Assembly (NCBI GenBank): GCA_963971425.1
Contig: OZ020520.1
Coordinates: forward strand, 7,854,553 to 7,918,552
Length of the DNA: 64,000 nt
Origin: Bryoerythrophyllum caledonicum
Lineage: Eukaryota; Streptophyta; Bryopsida; Pottiales; Pottiaceae
Direction: 5' to 3'
Part shown: piece by piece, positions 33,270 to 45,959 of the stretch
How positions within the stretch are numbered: position 1 is the first letter of the stretch
Layout: every line of letters begins with the position of its first letter
The notes under the pieces: model-generated
Database searches by the model: none
Told to the model about the DNA's origin: nothing
Seen by the model: only the letters and a program-made list of their open reading frames with translations
Program-made: the position numbers and the translations under genes

Positions 33270-33648
33270 CTAAGGTGGAGGCACCACTAACCGTCCCTTT
33301 AAGCTATACAGACCAGATCTTAAGTCACAAAAATTAAGCAAAAATGTCACCAGAAAGACAAATGAAATTTACGAATATGGTGCAAAAACCACAACTTAAT
33401 TCCAAGTGACCAGGCGGCAATAATTCCTCAAAGTCAAAACTCATGTCTCACCACTTTCCATCTGACAGGTGCTTCATAACCGCTCTTGATGTCACTGTGA
33501 TCCACCTTAGCTAAGAGCCAATCTCACTTGGACATGTATCACTGTTGCTTTGCACTAGGAGTGGGAGCTGGTGCATTGGGGAACGGTTGCAGGTGCTTTT
33601 TCTTGGAACGGAACTTGGGAGGGGACGGTTTGTGGTGCCTCTACCTTA
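33270..33648. mobile_element. MITE with CTAAGGTGGAGGCACC ends (379 bp)
   Basis: 28-bp arms: CTAAGGTGGAGGCACCACTA at 33270 and its inverse with three mismatches ending at 33648 (GTGGTGCCTCTACCTTAG). Non-coding interior. Confidence 0.78.
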
Positions 33649-34261
33649 GAGAGTGAAGACATTTGACTGACTCATTTTCAACTTCTCTGTGATACAATAA
33701 GTTGACATTCTAACACTCCACATTCCCACAATGATCCCTCTTTCTTCCTCGCTCAAAGTCTCCCTCAAATACAACAACAACATGCACAATGTTCACAGAC
33801 ATGCAAAGACAATGTGCACAAATCATTTGCCCAACAATTTTGACCTCCACCAATACTCAATTTTGCTACTAGCACTCAAATCCACTATGATTCTTACAAC
33901 CCAAGGATCAATTTTGTAGTTACAAGTTAGAAAAAATCTTTGTTGAGATGGCGTGTTCGCACTTGACGCTGGTGCAAACATTCCAATCGTAGTAACATTC
34001 AGTTCATGTAGTCAATAAAAATTCTAAATTTGTAGCTGTTGATATTTTGGGATGTCCTAAATTTAGCATCTAATGAGTCACAACCATGATTTTCATGTAT
34101 CCACAAAGTCTCATAGCCAAGTGTTTGAAATTCTTATCACACTCTAATTGCAAAGTCACACCACTACAGAAAACATACTACGCCAGTTCAAGAAATAATG
34201 TAACTCATTTGTTGGGTAATGTATAGTGTCTTGTAGGAAGTAAGGTAACTCATGTGAAGTA
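33649..34261. other. spacer without recognisable gene
   Basis: AT-rich sequence; I see nothing identifiable in it. Confidence 0.5.
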
Positions 34262-34508
34262 TCCTACACTACTGCCAACTTTGACACCCTCTTAAGGACT
34301 GAAAATTTGTTATTTTATCATGAAATTTTGGGGACAACATCTTTATGTTAGCAATGTGCATACCAAATTTCAAACCCAAGAGATCTATGTCAAAAAAGAT
34401 ATGCAAGATTTACCAACTTAGGGTAGCTGCAAGAAAGGTTTTACAGCTGCCAACTTTGACACCCTCCCAAGGATTAAAGAAATTGTTTTTGCCTAAAGAG
34501 TTTTTGGA
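34262..34508 (+). repeat. solitary arm fragment of the Tc1 element family
   Basis: Matches the left arm of the element at 7720 (from its position 7768 onward), including CTGCCAACTTTGACACCCTC twice, with clear divergence and small indels. No partner arm or transposase is nearby, so it is an old remnant. Confidence 0.8.
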
Positions 34509-34599
34509 GTGAGAACTAAGACAACAGTTCAAAGGGCGACATGTTCTTATTTCATCATATGTGGCGTGATGATGTTCCCAAGGTTCATAGGTCGATCCA

Positions 34600-34880
34600 G
34601 ATTTGCCTATTTACCTCGGTCGAGAGGTGCACCGAGCTACAGGCTTGGCGAGGCTTGGGAGGGGTGGGACAAAACCTGCCCCTATTTTTGTGTTGGAGTG
34701 GGGCCCTACTTGATCCATAGGGGGATCACCGAGGGTAATTTGAGGCCGCATGCCCCAATTTTGTAAAAAAAAAAACAAAAAAAGCCTCTAGAACCCTAAA
34801 TCGGGAGGGCCAGAAAAATGGACCCACCCGAGGGTGAGGTTTGGTGCACCGCTCGACCAGGGTCAATAAGGTGATCCGGT
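34600..34880. mobile_element. MITE with CCTTATTGACCC-type ends, copy at 34.6 kb
   Basis: The left arm CCTATTTACCTCGGTCGAG pairs with the inverse of GGTGCACCGCTCGACCAGG plus GTCAATAAGG on the right, about 40 bp with mismatches. The interior phrase GCATGCCCCAATTTTGT and a T/A homopolymer run are shared with 53454-53702. Confidence 0.72.
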
Positions 34881-36371
34881 CGATCCTCGATGGCAAATGG
34901 ATTGGGAACCAAAATCTACCAACTGCTTCATTTCTCACACGGGAACCAAGAGATATCGTAGATATGATTGTTGTGTACCTCTCCTTGAAGACTGTCCGCA
35001 ACACCAAGGGCCCAAGGGGGACATCGGAGTGACGCCCGGGCCTTGTGGCACCACTGTTGAGGGGACCTAAGTGGGCCTAGTGTGGGAAAGGATCCCAACC
35101 ATTGGAGACTCTTTTGACCCTCGAGACTAGGAGCCACGATGATTGGACATGAGATTGTAGTGGCTCATGTCGTCATGATTCCAAAATGCTAAGGAACACT
35201 TCAATCGGAGGTGCGAAGTAAAAGATATGAGGTTTAGAAGGTGGAGGGACTAGAGGGGGTGCCGTCCAGGGACGGTGCTGGCCTAGGACAGCACTGGCCT
35301 GGAAGGCAGTCTCGGGAGTCCTAAACCTTGGGAGTGGCATAACTCCTCGAGTACTTGCCCAAATGGGGCAAGTGAGGAGTCTATCGGCATCTATGCAATG
35401 AGTAAATGTCGATAGAGTTGTCAATCATTGCGTTTGGATGCGAGACAAGGGAGATACGGTGCCCGGAAGGTTTGGGAACCCTCTCGGAGCCTTCGAGAGA
35501 CTAAGGCATTAGGAGATCGGGTGGTCTTCTACAACTAAGAGGTGTAAGGGACCGGGCCTCAAAATAGGACTAGGGGCCTGCCAAAGACCATAGAGAGTAC
35601 TACTGGAAAGGTTGGTCACCTTGCCTGCTCCCCTAGTGTCCTGGTAGTGACCAAGGAGGGAGTCTCGGTAGGAGTGGCTAGTGTCAATGGGGCTTCACCA
35701 CAAGGACTCTCAAGGCAAATTGAGTCATGATGGGCGAAGTTGGTGTTGGGATTCCTCCATGGGTACTCAAAGGACAAAATGTGTTCCGGTGGGTGGAGCT
35801 AGTGTCGGGGCTTCACCACAATGACTCATAGTGACAAGATAAGTCCCGATGAGTGGAGCTAGTGTTGGGGCTCCCCCATGGGAATTCACTAGGCAAGGTT
35901 GTGGATAATGAGTGTTACCAATTGAGGGATGGTGTCTCACCGCCGGCGCCGTGACTACTTGGATGGCCTTGAGGCACCATGGCGGTTAAAGGTGGTGGTG
36001 AGGAGACACCACTAAGTGTGGTTAGGCCGTGTAGTAAGGCAGTGTCACCAAGTATGGCCTTGGACATTACTCGAAGTCCACACCTAACCATTGGCTATTT
36101 ACTAAAGGGAGAGTCCCGAATGCATGAGTAGGAGGGCTTGGTGATCAAGCTATAAAGCTTGGAAGTTGGTATGGGGAGCTAACCATGTGCATGTGACGGA
36201 TGTGTAGGGTTAGCATTTGTGACACTTGCTAAAATTGGGAAGTTTTGACTATAAGCTAAGGTGAGCTAGCAAGGGTTGCGACAATGATATTATGGTCTTA
36301 GGTCCTTTAAGGCTTCTTGGGATAGGAATGGAATGATTGACGACATGATAGTTCATTGTCCACAATTATTC
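34881..36371. other. unrecognised repeat-like region
   Basis: About 1.5 kb without a gene. Positions 35660-35905 hold about three copies of a 75-80-bp unit with the phrases GGAGCTAGTGTTGGGGCT and CACCACAA(G/T)GACTC. The GC level and phrase style differ from neighbours, so it is probably part of a larger repeat that I cannot classify. Confidence 0.45.
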
Positions 36372-36564
36372 ATCTATTAATTTTGATATTGTCACACTTA
36401 CACTAAGAATTTTGAAAAAAAAAAGTGATATTATCAAGGGTGATAGTGATATTAACATGGGAGTTTTGAACTAGAAAATTTGGTTTTAAGGTTTTGGGTG
36501 ACAATATCAAGGTGTTCTATTAACAAGTGTGATATTATTATGTGATATTAACAAGGTTAGACTG
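36372..36564 (-). repeat. end fragment of the 43-kb pogo family
   Basis: On the - strand it starts CAGTCTAACCTTGTTAATAT with a TA directly outside (36565-36566) and matches the first 190 bp of the pogo element at 43045, including ATAGAACACCTTGATATT. The remainder of the element is missing. Confidence 0.82.
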
Positions 36565-37424
36565 TACCTCACTGTGGCAGTGGAACTGTGTGAACGGGCC
36601 ATTAACAAATTGTATTCCGACGACCCAGTTACCAGTTGCCGACCCAGTGGCGCCACTGGGCCACCCACATCGTGATCTGCAGCACAACAGCAACTTGCAC
36701 GTCACCTAAGTCGTCCTCGTCCTCGTCCTCTCTAAGTGCTGCGGTTGTCGCAGTGCCCCACTGGCGATGCTCTGAACAGGTGTTCAAATCATATCCAGGT
36801 CAACTAGTCTGCACTCGTTTACAGACTAGACAGTGTGGGACAGACAACGAGTGTGAGTCTGTTCCGTGCAGCGATAGGCGTGGCAGGGTTCGGTTCTCTC
36901 TTGTGAAACTGTAGGGACAGCTTCTGAATCTTTAGATGAATCTTAACAGTGAAATAGCCAATGTTTCTATTTGAGTTTTGTATCTTGGCCTTTTGGGAAG
37001 GAGAACAGGACTTTAGAAGTGTAGAAAGAAGGAACTTTAGTTTCTAGAGCCCACTGTCGGTAGCGGAGGCACCCACAGTAGTAGCAAGGTGTGTGAAGAA
37101 AGTCTCTTTGTTTGATTTGTAGCACCTCATCTTGCAATCGGCTTAATGTTAACTGGTTGAAACAGGCCCTCCACGTGAATACTCTTCGAATATGTTCAGA
37201 CTTTATCGATTATTACGTTAACAGAGTTGTACATTGAGACGGAGGGAATGTCGGTAAGACGGTTATCACGCGCGTAGTAGCAATCTTTCGTAGACGTTGG
37301 CGTCAAGTGCATTGTCTGCCATCCTTTGGTTCGTAGAAGATAATTAAACGGTTTAGGTTAAAGCACGAAGGCTTCATTGTTCGGAAATAGCAGGACGAAT
37401 GTGATGCTAAGATAGGTCGCGGGC
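36565..37424. other. upstream region of the TIR-NB-LRR gene
   Basis: No coding sequence recognised. It should hold the promoter and 5' untranslated region of the receptor gene; I could not single out a TATA box with confidence. Confidence 0.45.
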
Positions 37425-40400
37425 ATGATGGACGTGGAACTAGCCAAATGCTGCGTTTGTGATGCTTGCGAGTTGTGGCCTTTTGTCAACATACGTTTCC
37501 ACTCCTGGTGGTGCGAGGATTTCCATCTCTGCGAGGTGTGTCACTACAAGCATGACCTTGTGCTTCCTTCGCCGCATCAAAGCAACCCCTCCAGTGCGGT
37601 AGTTCACACAGAAAACACACAGAATCACGTGAGCTTGGAGAGGGCATCTGGATGTATTCAACCTTCCTTCTCGAAACCTTCAGATGCTCGGTGGTCATAC
37701 CGAGGGCAAGAATCGTTTCGAGAGAAGCTGGAGGAAGATTGGCCTCGTAGGTATAAGATTGCCAGGAATTGTTTCGCATGGATTCAAAAGATTCCCATGT
37801 CAGTGGATAGCGATATGGCGACCATCTTTGAGGATATAACGTCCAAGGATAATTCACAGGTTTTTGCTGATTTCTGACTTTTGTCCACTTTCCTATAGCT
37901 TGATCTGATCTTTTAACCTACCAGATGAGCAGTGAACAGGTTCTATCAGATGTAGACTCAAACCGTGAAATTTCACTTAGACTCTAGTTTGCTAATAAAC
38001 TGAAGCATGGAACCTAAGCTGTGTAAGTCTCAAAATTGATTTAAGCTTGAGCAGATAGAACAGACTTCCACCGAACTTCATATATAAATGTAAGTTTGGA
38101 AGCTCACGGCAGATAGTGACTATCAACACGTTTCTGGGATTTGGAAGTATGATTGCTGGAGGACGTGTCATGTTAGAAGGTTCTACTGTGAAATATTTTA
38201 CTTCTGGTCATAATATCATTGGACTGTGCTTCTGACTTCTTTAACATGAATTTTTTCAGGAGATAGCAGCTGAACAAACAGCCGAGACTCCTTACAAATT
38301 GGACGAAACTGAAGTGTGCAATGGCAGGTATGCATGTTTCTTAACATTGGAAACTTCACTTGGAAATAAATGAGGTTCAGTCGCCTGAAAGATCTTGTAA
38401 GCTGCTTGGAGTTCATGTTCTAGATGTATATTCTCCCAAGCACTTCTACAATGATTTTCTAGTTCTTAAACATAAGTTTATAAGTTTCAATATCACAACA
38501 TGCTTGAATGTGCTGATTTCCTGTGCAGATATCCACGGTGCTTGACGCCGAAGCATAAAATATTCTTGAGTCATGCCGGTCCTGAGAAGGGCTTTGTGGA
38601 ACAACTTAATATTGACCTGGAGGGAATCCATCACTTTGGAGTATTTTTTGACAGAGATGGAGATAGTCTTCCAAAAGGAGAACAATTTCCAGGGCGGATT
38701 TTTGAAGCAGCAAGGAATTGTGAGTTGGGGGTGGTGGTGATGTCTGATGAATATTTTCATAGAAAATGGCCCATGTTGGAATTGGTGGCTTTCGTGAAAG
38801 AAAGCAGAAAGCGTGAGTCTTTCAAGATATTGCCATTATTTTACAAGCTCACTGCTGCAGAATTCAAACAAGAAGACAGACGAAAACGATGGTTTGAATC
38901 TTGGAATAGATTTTCGCCACGAATTGATGTGCACGAATGGAAGGATGCTTTGGAGGTTTTGGCAAAATATAATGGCATGTCATTTGTAAGTGCAAATGGT
39001 GATGTGGTTTACAGAGCAGAAATTAAAGAAGAAATTTGGAAGACAGTCACCCCATATATCAAAGAAGACGATTCTCACATCCTTGGAAGTGTACGCATGA
39101 GTAAGATGATTGGAAAGGTAAGTCAATGTAGCATGTGCTTGTATCCCTTTTCTGAAATTTTTATTCTTATATGTATCTAAGTTCAGTTTGTATCAAATAT
39201 TGTTTCACTGTGTATGAGAAGCTGGTTGCCAAATTATAACTGTAAATTGTTTTGGTTTCATTCCAGGAACTCGGGGTCTTTGATGAAGATAGATTTTCTT
39301 CAACAGATTTACCACAACCACGATTTATTGGCATGTATGGATCGGGAGGGGAAGGCAAGACTACAATGTGTAAAGTGGTTTGCAACAATTTACTCCAAGC
39401 ATTTCGAGGGAAAGTTTGTCACATTGAGCTAGGAAGCAAGCCAAACCCTTTGGATTTGCAAAAGCAATTACTACAAAAATTCTTGAATTTGGAAAAAATT
39501 GATATGTTGGTGACAAATGTACTGAAGGTACGTGCTTTTGCAGTTTTTTGTCTTTTTTTTTCTTCTCTACGTGGAGACCCTCTCTATGTTCATATTTATG
39601 TAGAGATCCTTCAGCAGTTCTTCTAGTAGTTTTGAGTTGTCCTTTTTAATCAAGGTGCAACAATACATGGTTGGATGATGTGTTAACTCCTGATTATAGC
39701 TTCTTGTGTGCATGTAATGCATATACTCATGTAACTGTTGAATTGAAATCGTCCAAATGTTACTGAAACGGGAGCCTGTGCTTTTTATCATCGTGCAGGG
39801 ACGTTATCTTTTGAAAGAGCATCTTCCCAACCACCCTGTTTTATTGGTCCTTGACAATGTGTGGGACAATGTCGATGCTTTGGAAGAAGCTAAGACTTAC
39901 CTCACCTTACCATTCAAAAAAGGGAGTATTGTGTTGGTCACATCACGTACTATGGAAACACTGAAACGAATTCCAGTTGACATCAAGTGGCATAAGTTTT
40001 TTGAAATGCCTGTCTTGGAAGTTGAAGAAGCAAGAAGTTTATTGGCACAAAGTGCAGGGTGCAGTATATCTAGCCTTAATTCTGAAGCAGAAAAAGAAGA
40101 ATTCGAAAGACTATTGAACGTGTGTTGTTTTAACTCTGCAACTAAGAAGTCAAGATATCACCCCTTTATTATCAAGGTGTTGGGTGCCAAGGTTGGCAAT
40201 GATCCATCAAAATGGAAAGACATCATGGGCTTCAAGCAGGTCATCAATGAGAAGAGGAACCCTTTCTTCTCTCGTTTGAGGTTAGGATACGATGATTTGC
40301 CCAAGAAAACACAGAAAATGTTTCTGGATTTGGTCTTGTGCATTGGCCCAACTCATCCAAGGCCCATAAATACAAAGTACAAAACCGCTGTGGACCGGTA

Positions 40401-42168
40401 TTTCGAAACCACATGGGGTGAAGATCATAAATCTATTGCAGGATTTGTAAGTGTGATCTCAGTTCCTTTCTGAGATCTATTATGCTTTAGAGTCTAGGTA
40501 AGATATTCGGGACCATATGGATTAGAATTCACCTACACGACTGAACTTGTAGTTGATGTGCAGCTGCAGGTACTCCAAACCAAGGCTCTTTTGGAGAAAA
40601 CGATTTCTGAAGGAGAAGATGCCTTCTACATACACGATCTTTATATCGAGTTCGCACAGCTGGAGGTGATTGAAGAAGGTCTTGAACACGAGAAAACATG
40701 CGTTCTGAAACCGGAAGGTGACGACCGGTACTTCCAGAAAGGCAGGCTTTCGATTGAAGGAGGCGACTTCACAAGCTTAGCCAAGCACAACCTTTGCCGC
40801 AATTGCGATGAGCCAGACCTCATGAATGTGAACAACTGCAAGAAGCTGACAAATTTGGATCTCCGAGGAATGAACAGCTTGTCAAAACTCTATGTGACCA
40901 CGGGCTGCTCGGAGCTTCTCAACATTCACGTTGAAAACATACCAACGCTTCATGATCTCTTCTGGACGAGCGGATGCAGTCACGGTTTCAATTTCCCGAG
41001 CTTGGCTGGGTTGGTTGCGTTGCGAAAACTTGAGATATGGGATTGCCATGCGTACGCCACGAAGGAAGTGTGGGGAACTCATGATTTGAATGGCGGATAT
41101 ACAAGTAGTAGTGCAAGTAGAACAGCAACTCGTTCCGAATGGCCATCCCTCATTGATTCTGTGCTAAACCTGATCTATTCCAGAAGGAAGATCACGCCTG
41201 CCGAGCAAATCGTTGATTTTGCCGCATGTACTAAGCTTGAAATGGTTCGAATCACCAACGCCCCTGATATTATCAGGCTTTCCAACTTGGAAGGGTTGAA
41301 ATGCGTCCGTTACCTCACTCTTTACTGCCTTCCTGACTTGGTTGAGTTGCCTGATCTGAGCAGCCTGATTTCCTTAACCGATCTGCGTCTGAGGGGTCTA
41401 TCGAAGCTAAACCGACTGCTGGGATTACACGGTCTGTCGAAGCTGGGAAGGCTTGATCTTCGCACTTGCCCCCTGATCACAGAACTTCCTGGAATTGAGC
41501 TTCTTTCTGAGCTCCAAACCGTAGGTTGTTGGTACACATCTTTACAAGGCCTGCCGAATTTGAGTAGGTTGCAGAAGCTGCGGGAGCTGTATTTGGTCGG
41601 ATGTGAAAGGCTGACGGGGTTAGAAAGCATCGGAGCAATACATGGCTTGGAATTGTTGGATGTATCAAAGTGCAGGAACTTCTGTAAGCTACCTGCTGAG
41701 CTGAGGACCTCGCCACTGGAGAATTTGAACGTGAGCGGGACATCAGTATCCGAGATTCCTGACGTTGGAGAGTACCGGAGCCTCCAGTATCTGTGCTGTG
41801 CAAAGTCTAGGATGGCAGAGTTATCGGATATGAGTAATCTGCAATTCCTGAGAACCATCGACCTGTCGTTCTGTTTGGAGCTTCGGTGTGTTCCGAAATC
41901 GATTGCGTTGCCGACTTTGGAAGTATTTGATGTTCGGGGGTGCCCTGCGCTGGAAAATTGTCCTGATTTTACGAATTCGGGGGCCTTGAAAGAGCTCTAC
42001 CTGTGTCCCTTGGTGGATCCGAATCTGATAAAGCTACCGAATGAAGATGGCCAGTTGCCACGAGAAGGGCAACAGCTGCATGGAGATGACACCACCAATA
42101 AAAGGCAGCTCGGCGACAGAGAAACCGGCACAGAGAAAAAGATGAAGAGAACACACCAGCAGCTGTGA
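37425..42168 (+). CDS. TIR-NB-ARC-LRR immune receptor with N-terminal ZZ-like motif
   Basis: Six exons with GT...AG introns: 37425-37859, 38260-38327, 38529-39117, 39267-39527, 39799-40446, 40564-42168; product 1201 residues. Residues 9-44 read like a ZZ zinc finger (C12-x2-C15, IRFHSWWC30, EDFHLC36-x2-C39, H40, H43), though the third ZZ cysteine is Ser27. A TIR domain follows at about 176-310 (KIFLSHAGPEKGFVEQL, FFDRDGD, VVVMSDEYF) with the conserved Glu252 of the NADase site. The NB-ARC has P-loop GSGGEGKTT (389-397), kinase-2 LLVLDNVWD (466-474), GSIVLVTSRT, a GLPL-like FIIKVLGAKV, and IHD (690-692) for MHD. About ten leucine-rich repeats span 735-1160, and a basic tail ends the protein. 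Such receptors sense pathogen effectors and signal through TIR NAD hydrolysis. It looks intact; the AT-rich codon use differs from the GC-rich Arf and TPD1-like genes. Confidence 0.92.
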
Positions 42169-42690
42169 AGGAAAAAGTCCAACATGGAAACTGTATATTA
42201 AGATGAGAACACTCACATGGTAGGAAATAGTTGATTGGTCCTGGACTAGGAGATTTATACTTGTGAAATTTTTACACTTGTATCATTGGATTAGCATTGC
42301 AGACTAAAAGCTTAACAGAGATTAGCTCTCTGGAAGAGTTTGTAATGCACACAAAGTGCGTACAGAGAATGGACGAAAAATGGAGAATGCTTTCACTTTG
42401 ATTGGATTTACCTTTCAATTTGTAAAGCCAAAAGTTTCACCTCATCATCTTGTGTAAGTTTTGACAGTTTTAAAGTATTGGTGAAGAGACTCCTCTAAAA
42501 CCACTAACTTAAGCATTATGGCTTAATTTTTTTCGTGCTCAATTTGAAAAAATAAAACATAAACTTTTCATTAAATGATAATTATGCTATTCATTGAATA
42601 GTTAAAAAGTATACTTACCTAATAGTAAATAGGTGTTCATTAAATATTGTATGGTATTTATCAAATAGGAAATATACTTACCATGATGTA
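42169..42690. other. 3' flank of receptor gene
   Basis: AT-rich and non-coding, presumably the 3' untranslated region; several AATAAA-like sequences occur (for example AAAATAAAAC near 42550), none decisive. Confidence 0.4.
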
Positions 42691-43044
42691 CACTAAACAC
42701 TGAATATAGTGTGGATTCATTACAAATGTGGATGAAAAATGATGTGGACCACATCGATTTTAGTTTTGAGACACAATTGATGTCCAGGATACATTTTGAC
42801 ATGTGTCCGCCATTCACTCCCTCTTCACCCTTACTCACTACAAAATATCTTCCACTCTTCACCACTTGCTACCACCTCATCACCACTCATTGCCGCCACC
42901 TCCTTGTTAATCAACATTAATTTGTGTCAACAAAGTTTAAAATACCCCACACCATCACATAAGGAACATGATTTGATGTGGATTGAGAATTGAGGTGAAT
43001 CACTGTAATTTGTGTACTGAAACTAGTGTAGGTAATTTGAAATA

Positions 43045-45926
43045 CAGTCTAACCTCGTTAATATCCCACTCGTTAATAGAACACCTTGATATTATCACCC
43101 AAAACCTTGAAACCGATTTTCTTAGTGTAAAACTCCCTTGTTATTATCACTATCACCCTCGATAATATCCCACTTTTTTTCCAAATTTTATATAGTAAGT
43201 GTGATAATAACAAGTTTGACGAATGAATTTTTTTAGAACAAATGAAATAATTGTGATGTTATATCTTCAATTTTTATAAAAACACTAAATAATTTTTATA
43301 AAAAAAAAAGAAAAGAAAAGAAAAGAATAATAATAAAATAATTTAAATAAACCCACGGCAGGCAGCTGCAGGCACAGGCTTGCCGCAGGCACTGCCCTGC
43401 GGTGGACCGTCACCCTCCCAATCGTCACTCCATGGCCGCGTCCCCCATCGCCGCCTCCTATCGCCGCCTCCTATTGCCGCCGCCTACGTTGTTTGTTCGG
43501 CGCCGTCTGTTCGGCGCCTTCTCTTCGACACTTCTCTCATTTTGAAGCCTCTCATACTTATCCCATTCTGATTTCTTCATCTTACAAATGCCTTAACTAT
43601 GCAAGGATTAGGCGTTAGTTGCATCTCTCACTGTTACCCTAATGTTTTAAGTTTTGTGCACACCAAGGTATGATACTTCGTGACTTCTACTCTGTGAAAT
43701 TCATTTTCAATTTGGGTGAGAATTTGTTGGGTTTTGTACTGATAAGTTCTGTGAATGTTTTGATAGAAGGAGGTGCTTGCAATGGCAAGCAATTCCACAC
43801 GTAAGCGGCAACGTGTAGATTTATCCGCTGCTGAGAAGAAGAAGATTTGCGAAGTTCACAAATCCTTACCAGCTTTGAAACATGAAGCACTTGCGCAATA
43901 CATGGTGAGTCAACATGGATTCAAACTTGTGGATCATACCACAATCTCCAAGATTGTACGTGACGAGGAGAAGTGGTTGACTGTTGAGACGAGTGCTCGT
44001 GAAGGCAGTGTGTTACGTGCTCGAGATGGGAAATGACGGCAACTCGAGAAGGCTTTGGTCTTATGGTTTGGCCAGGTAAGAGCGAGGAGGGGATTAGTCA
44101 CAGATGATGTATTGGTGCGTAAGGCTGATGAATTGAGAGAGTCATTGGGCATTGCTGACACGGACTTCAAGATTTCACATGGTTGGTTGCAAAGATTTAA
44201 ACTACGGCACAAGATTGCATGTCATTATCTACATGGCGAAGCTGGAGATGCGGATGTACTAGGAGTAGCACTAGCCATGGAGAAGATGCCTTCTATTTTA
44301 AAGGATTATGATCCTGAGGATGTATTTAATTTCGATGAGACAGGTTTGTATTATAGAGCACCTCCTTACAAGACATTGAATATTGGGAAAGTTAAAGGAA
44401 GTAAGAAGAAAAAGGATCGTGTCACTTTAGGGCTTTGCACCAACATCTCAGGCAAGGAGCGCTTGAAGATTGTTTTTATTCACAAAGCAAAGCGTCCAAG
44501 GTGTTTTCCTCGTCAGTTTGATCCCAATAGTGTTGTGCATTATTATTTTAATGCTACAGCATGGATGAATGGTGATATTTTCACCCATTGGGTGAAAGGT
44601 GAAAATCGACGGATGGCATTGATGGCGAGGAAGATTTGCATTATCATGGATAAAGCAGGAAGCCACGACATTCATGGAGAGGTAAAGATAGTTATTGATA
44701 GTTTCAATGCGTTTGTGCTTTCCCATATCACCATCTTGTTTCTTCCTCCTAATGTCACTTCTATTGTTCAGCCTTTAGATCAAGGAGTGATTGCTGCTTT
44801 TAAGATGTCTTACAAGCGGAAGCTTGTAGCATGGACATTGCAACAATTTGATAGAGGTTCAGTTCAAGATTTAGGAAAATTACATGTCAATGTTTTTTAA
44901 ACTCTATAATGGTGTGTAGCGGCATGGCATGAGTTAGATGATTAGACTATTCGGAATTGTTGGCGAAAATCCGCCATATTACCTATAGATTGGAACGCAG
45001 ATATCCAGAACCTTGATGAACGCGTCAAGATGAGGATAGATGAGGCGGTTTTAGAGCTTGGGACTTCGATTGGAGCTTTAAACTTGGGCGCTCATGTCCA
45101 TGGCCATCCGTTGGAGAAGCTTTCTCCAACAGAATATATCAACATGGAAGGAGAAGATGAATTTGAGGTGGAATTTTCTATTGACGAGCTTCTTCAATTG
45201 ATACAACAAGAAGAGGAGGTAATAAGTGATGCAATGGAGGAAGATATTGTTGAGGACATTAATGATATTGAGCCCAAAGTTATAAAATTAAACGATGCAC
45301 AAATGTGTGCAAAAGATGTCTTGAATTTTATGGCTAGTCAAGGTTCTAAATTGTTTAGTACCGAAGAGTTGCTAGCAATGGAAAGAATTCATGACAAACT
45401 CATTAAAGTTGGTGTTGCACATTTAACATCAATGTCAACGAAGCAATGTGACATTAGAAGTTTTTTTAGTGTTTAGTGAGAGGTCTTTGTTTGACCTCAA
45501 TGGTTCACTATGATGTTTTGATTTATTCTTATTCAAGCATTTGAATTCTTCATCTTTTGTTTCAATCTTGTTTACATTCCTCTTTCATGTAATATTGGTT
45601 GTTTCAACTTTTTTTGCATTGGTTTGATATAGTTTTGTACATCAAATTTTTATCATTATGATTGGTTGGTCAACAAGGCCCATACATTCAATCTTTCATT
45701 TGATACGCACACATTTACAAAGTGTGATATCTAGAATAAGCATTGTTGTTACAGTATTATAAATTTTGGGCTTTTTTTGGGCCTTTTTGGGCCTTTTAGG
45801 CCATTTTTTCGTTAATATCACATTTTGCCAAATTTTCTCAAAAGTGATATTAACGAATATGTCACACCTCAATAATATCCCACTTTTGGGTGAAACGGAG
45901 GGTGCGATATTAACGAGGTTAGACTG
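43045..45926 (+). mobile_element. pogo/Tigger-type DNA transposon A (2.9 kb)
   Basis: Inverted ends CAGTCTAACCTCGTTAATAT and ATATTAACGAGGTTAGACTG, with TA on both sides (43043-43044 and 45927-45928), the pogo/Tigger signature. Subterminal GATAATATC/GATATTATC phrases recur at both ends. It encodes a degenerate transposase (43773-45476). The flanks belong to a MITE that it split. Confidence 0.93.
43773..45476 (+). pseudogene. pogo-type transposase (CENP-B HTH + DDE), in-frame stops
   Basis: A single frame carries the protein from about 43782 (ATG of MASNSTRKRQRV) to 45476. It has an N-terminal helix-turn-helix (LSAAEKKKICEVHKSL), a second DNA-binding region around FKISHGWLQRFKLRH, and a DDE core with all three acidic residues: FNFDETGLYY, IIMDKAGSH and QPLDQGVIAAF. 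The C-terminus includes an acidic stretch (EEEVISDAMEEDIVEDIND). The frame is cut by TGA at 44034 and by stops at 44898, 44907 and 44943, so it is inactive. The same frame throughout shows decay mainly by point changes. Host proteins such as CENP-B derive from this family. Confidence 0.9.
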
Positions 45927-45959
45927 TAGTGTGGTCCACAGTATATTCAGTGTTTAGTG

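Larger units (their letters stand above)
42691..45959. mobile_element. MITE related to the 22-24-kb family, split by pogo element
   Basis: Ends CACTAAACACTGAATATAG and CAGTATATTCAGTGTTTAGTG with TA outside. The interior (GATGTGGACCACATC palindrome, TGATTTGATGTGGATTGAG) matches the MITEs at 21823 and 23844. Without the pogo insertion the element is about 385 bp. Confidence 0.8.
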
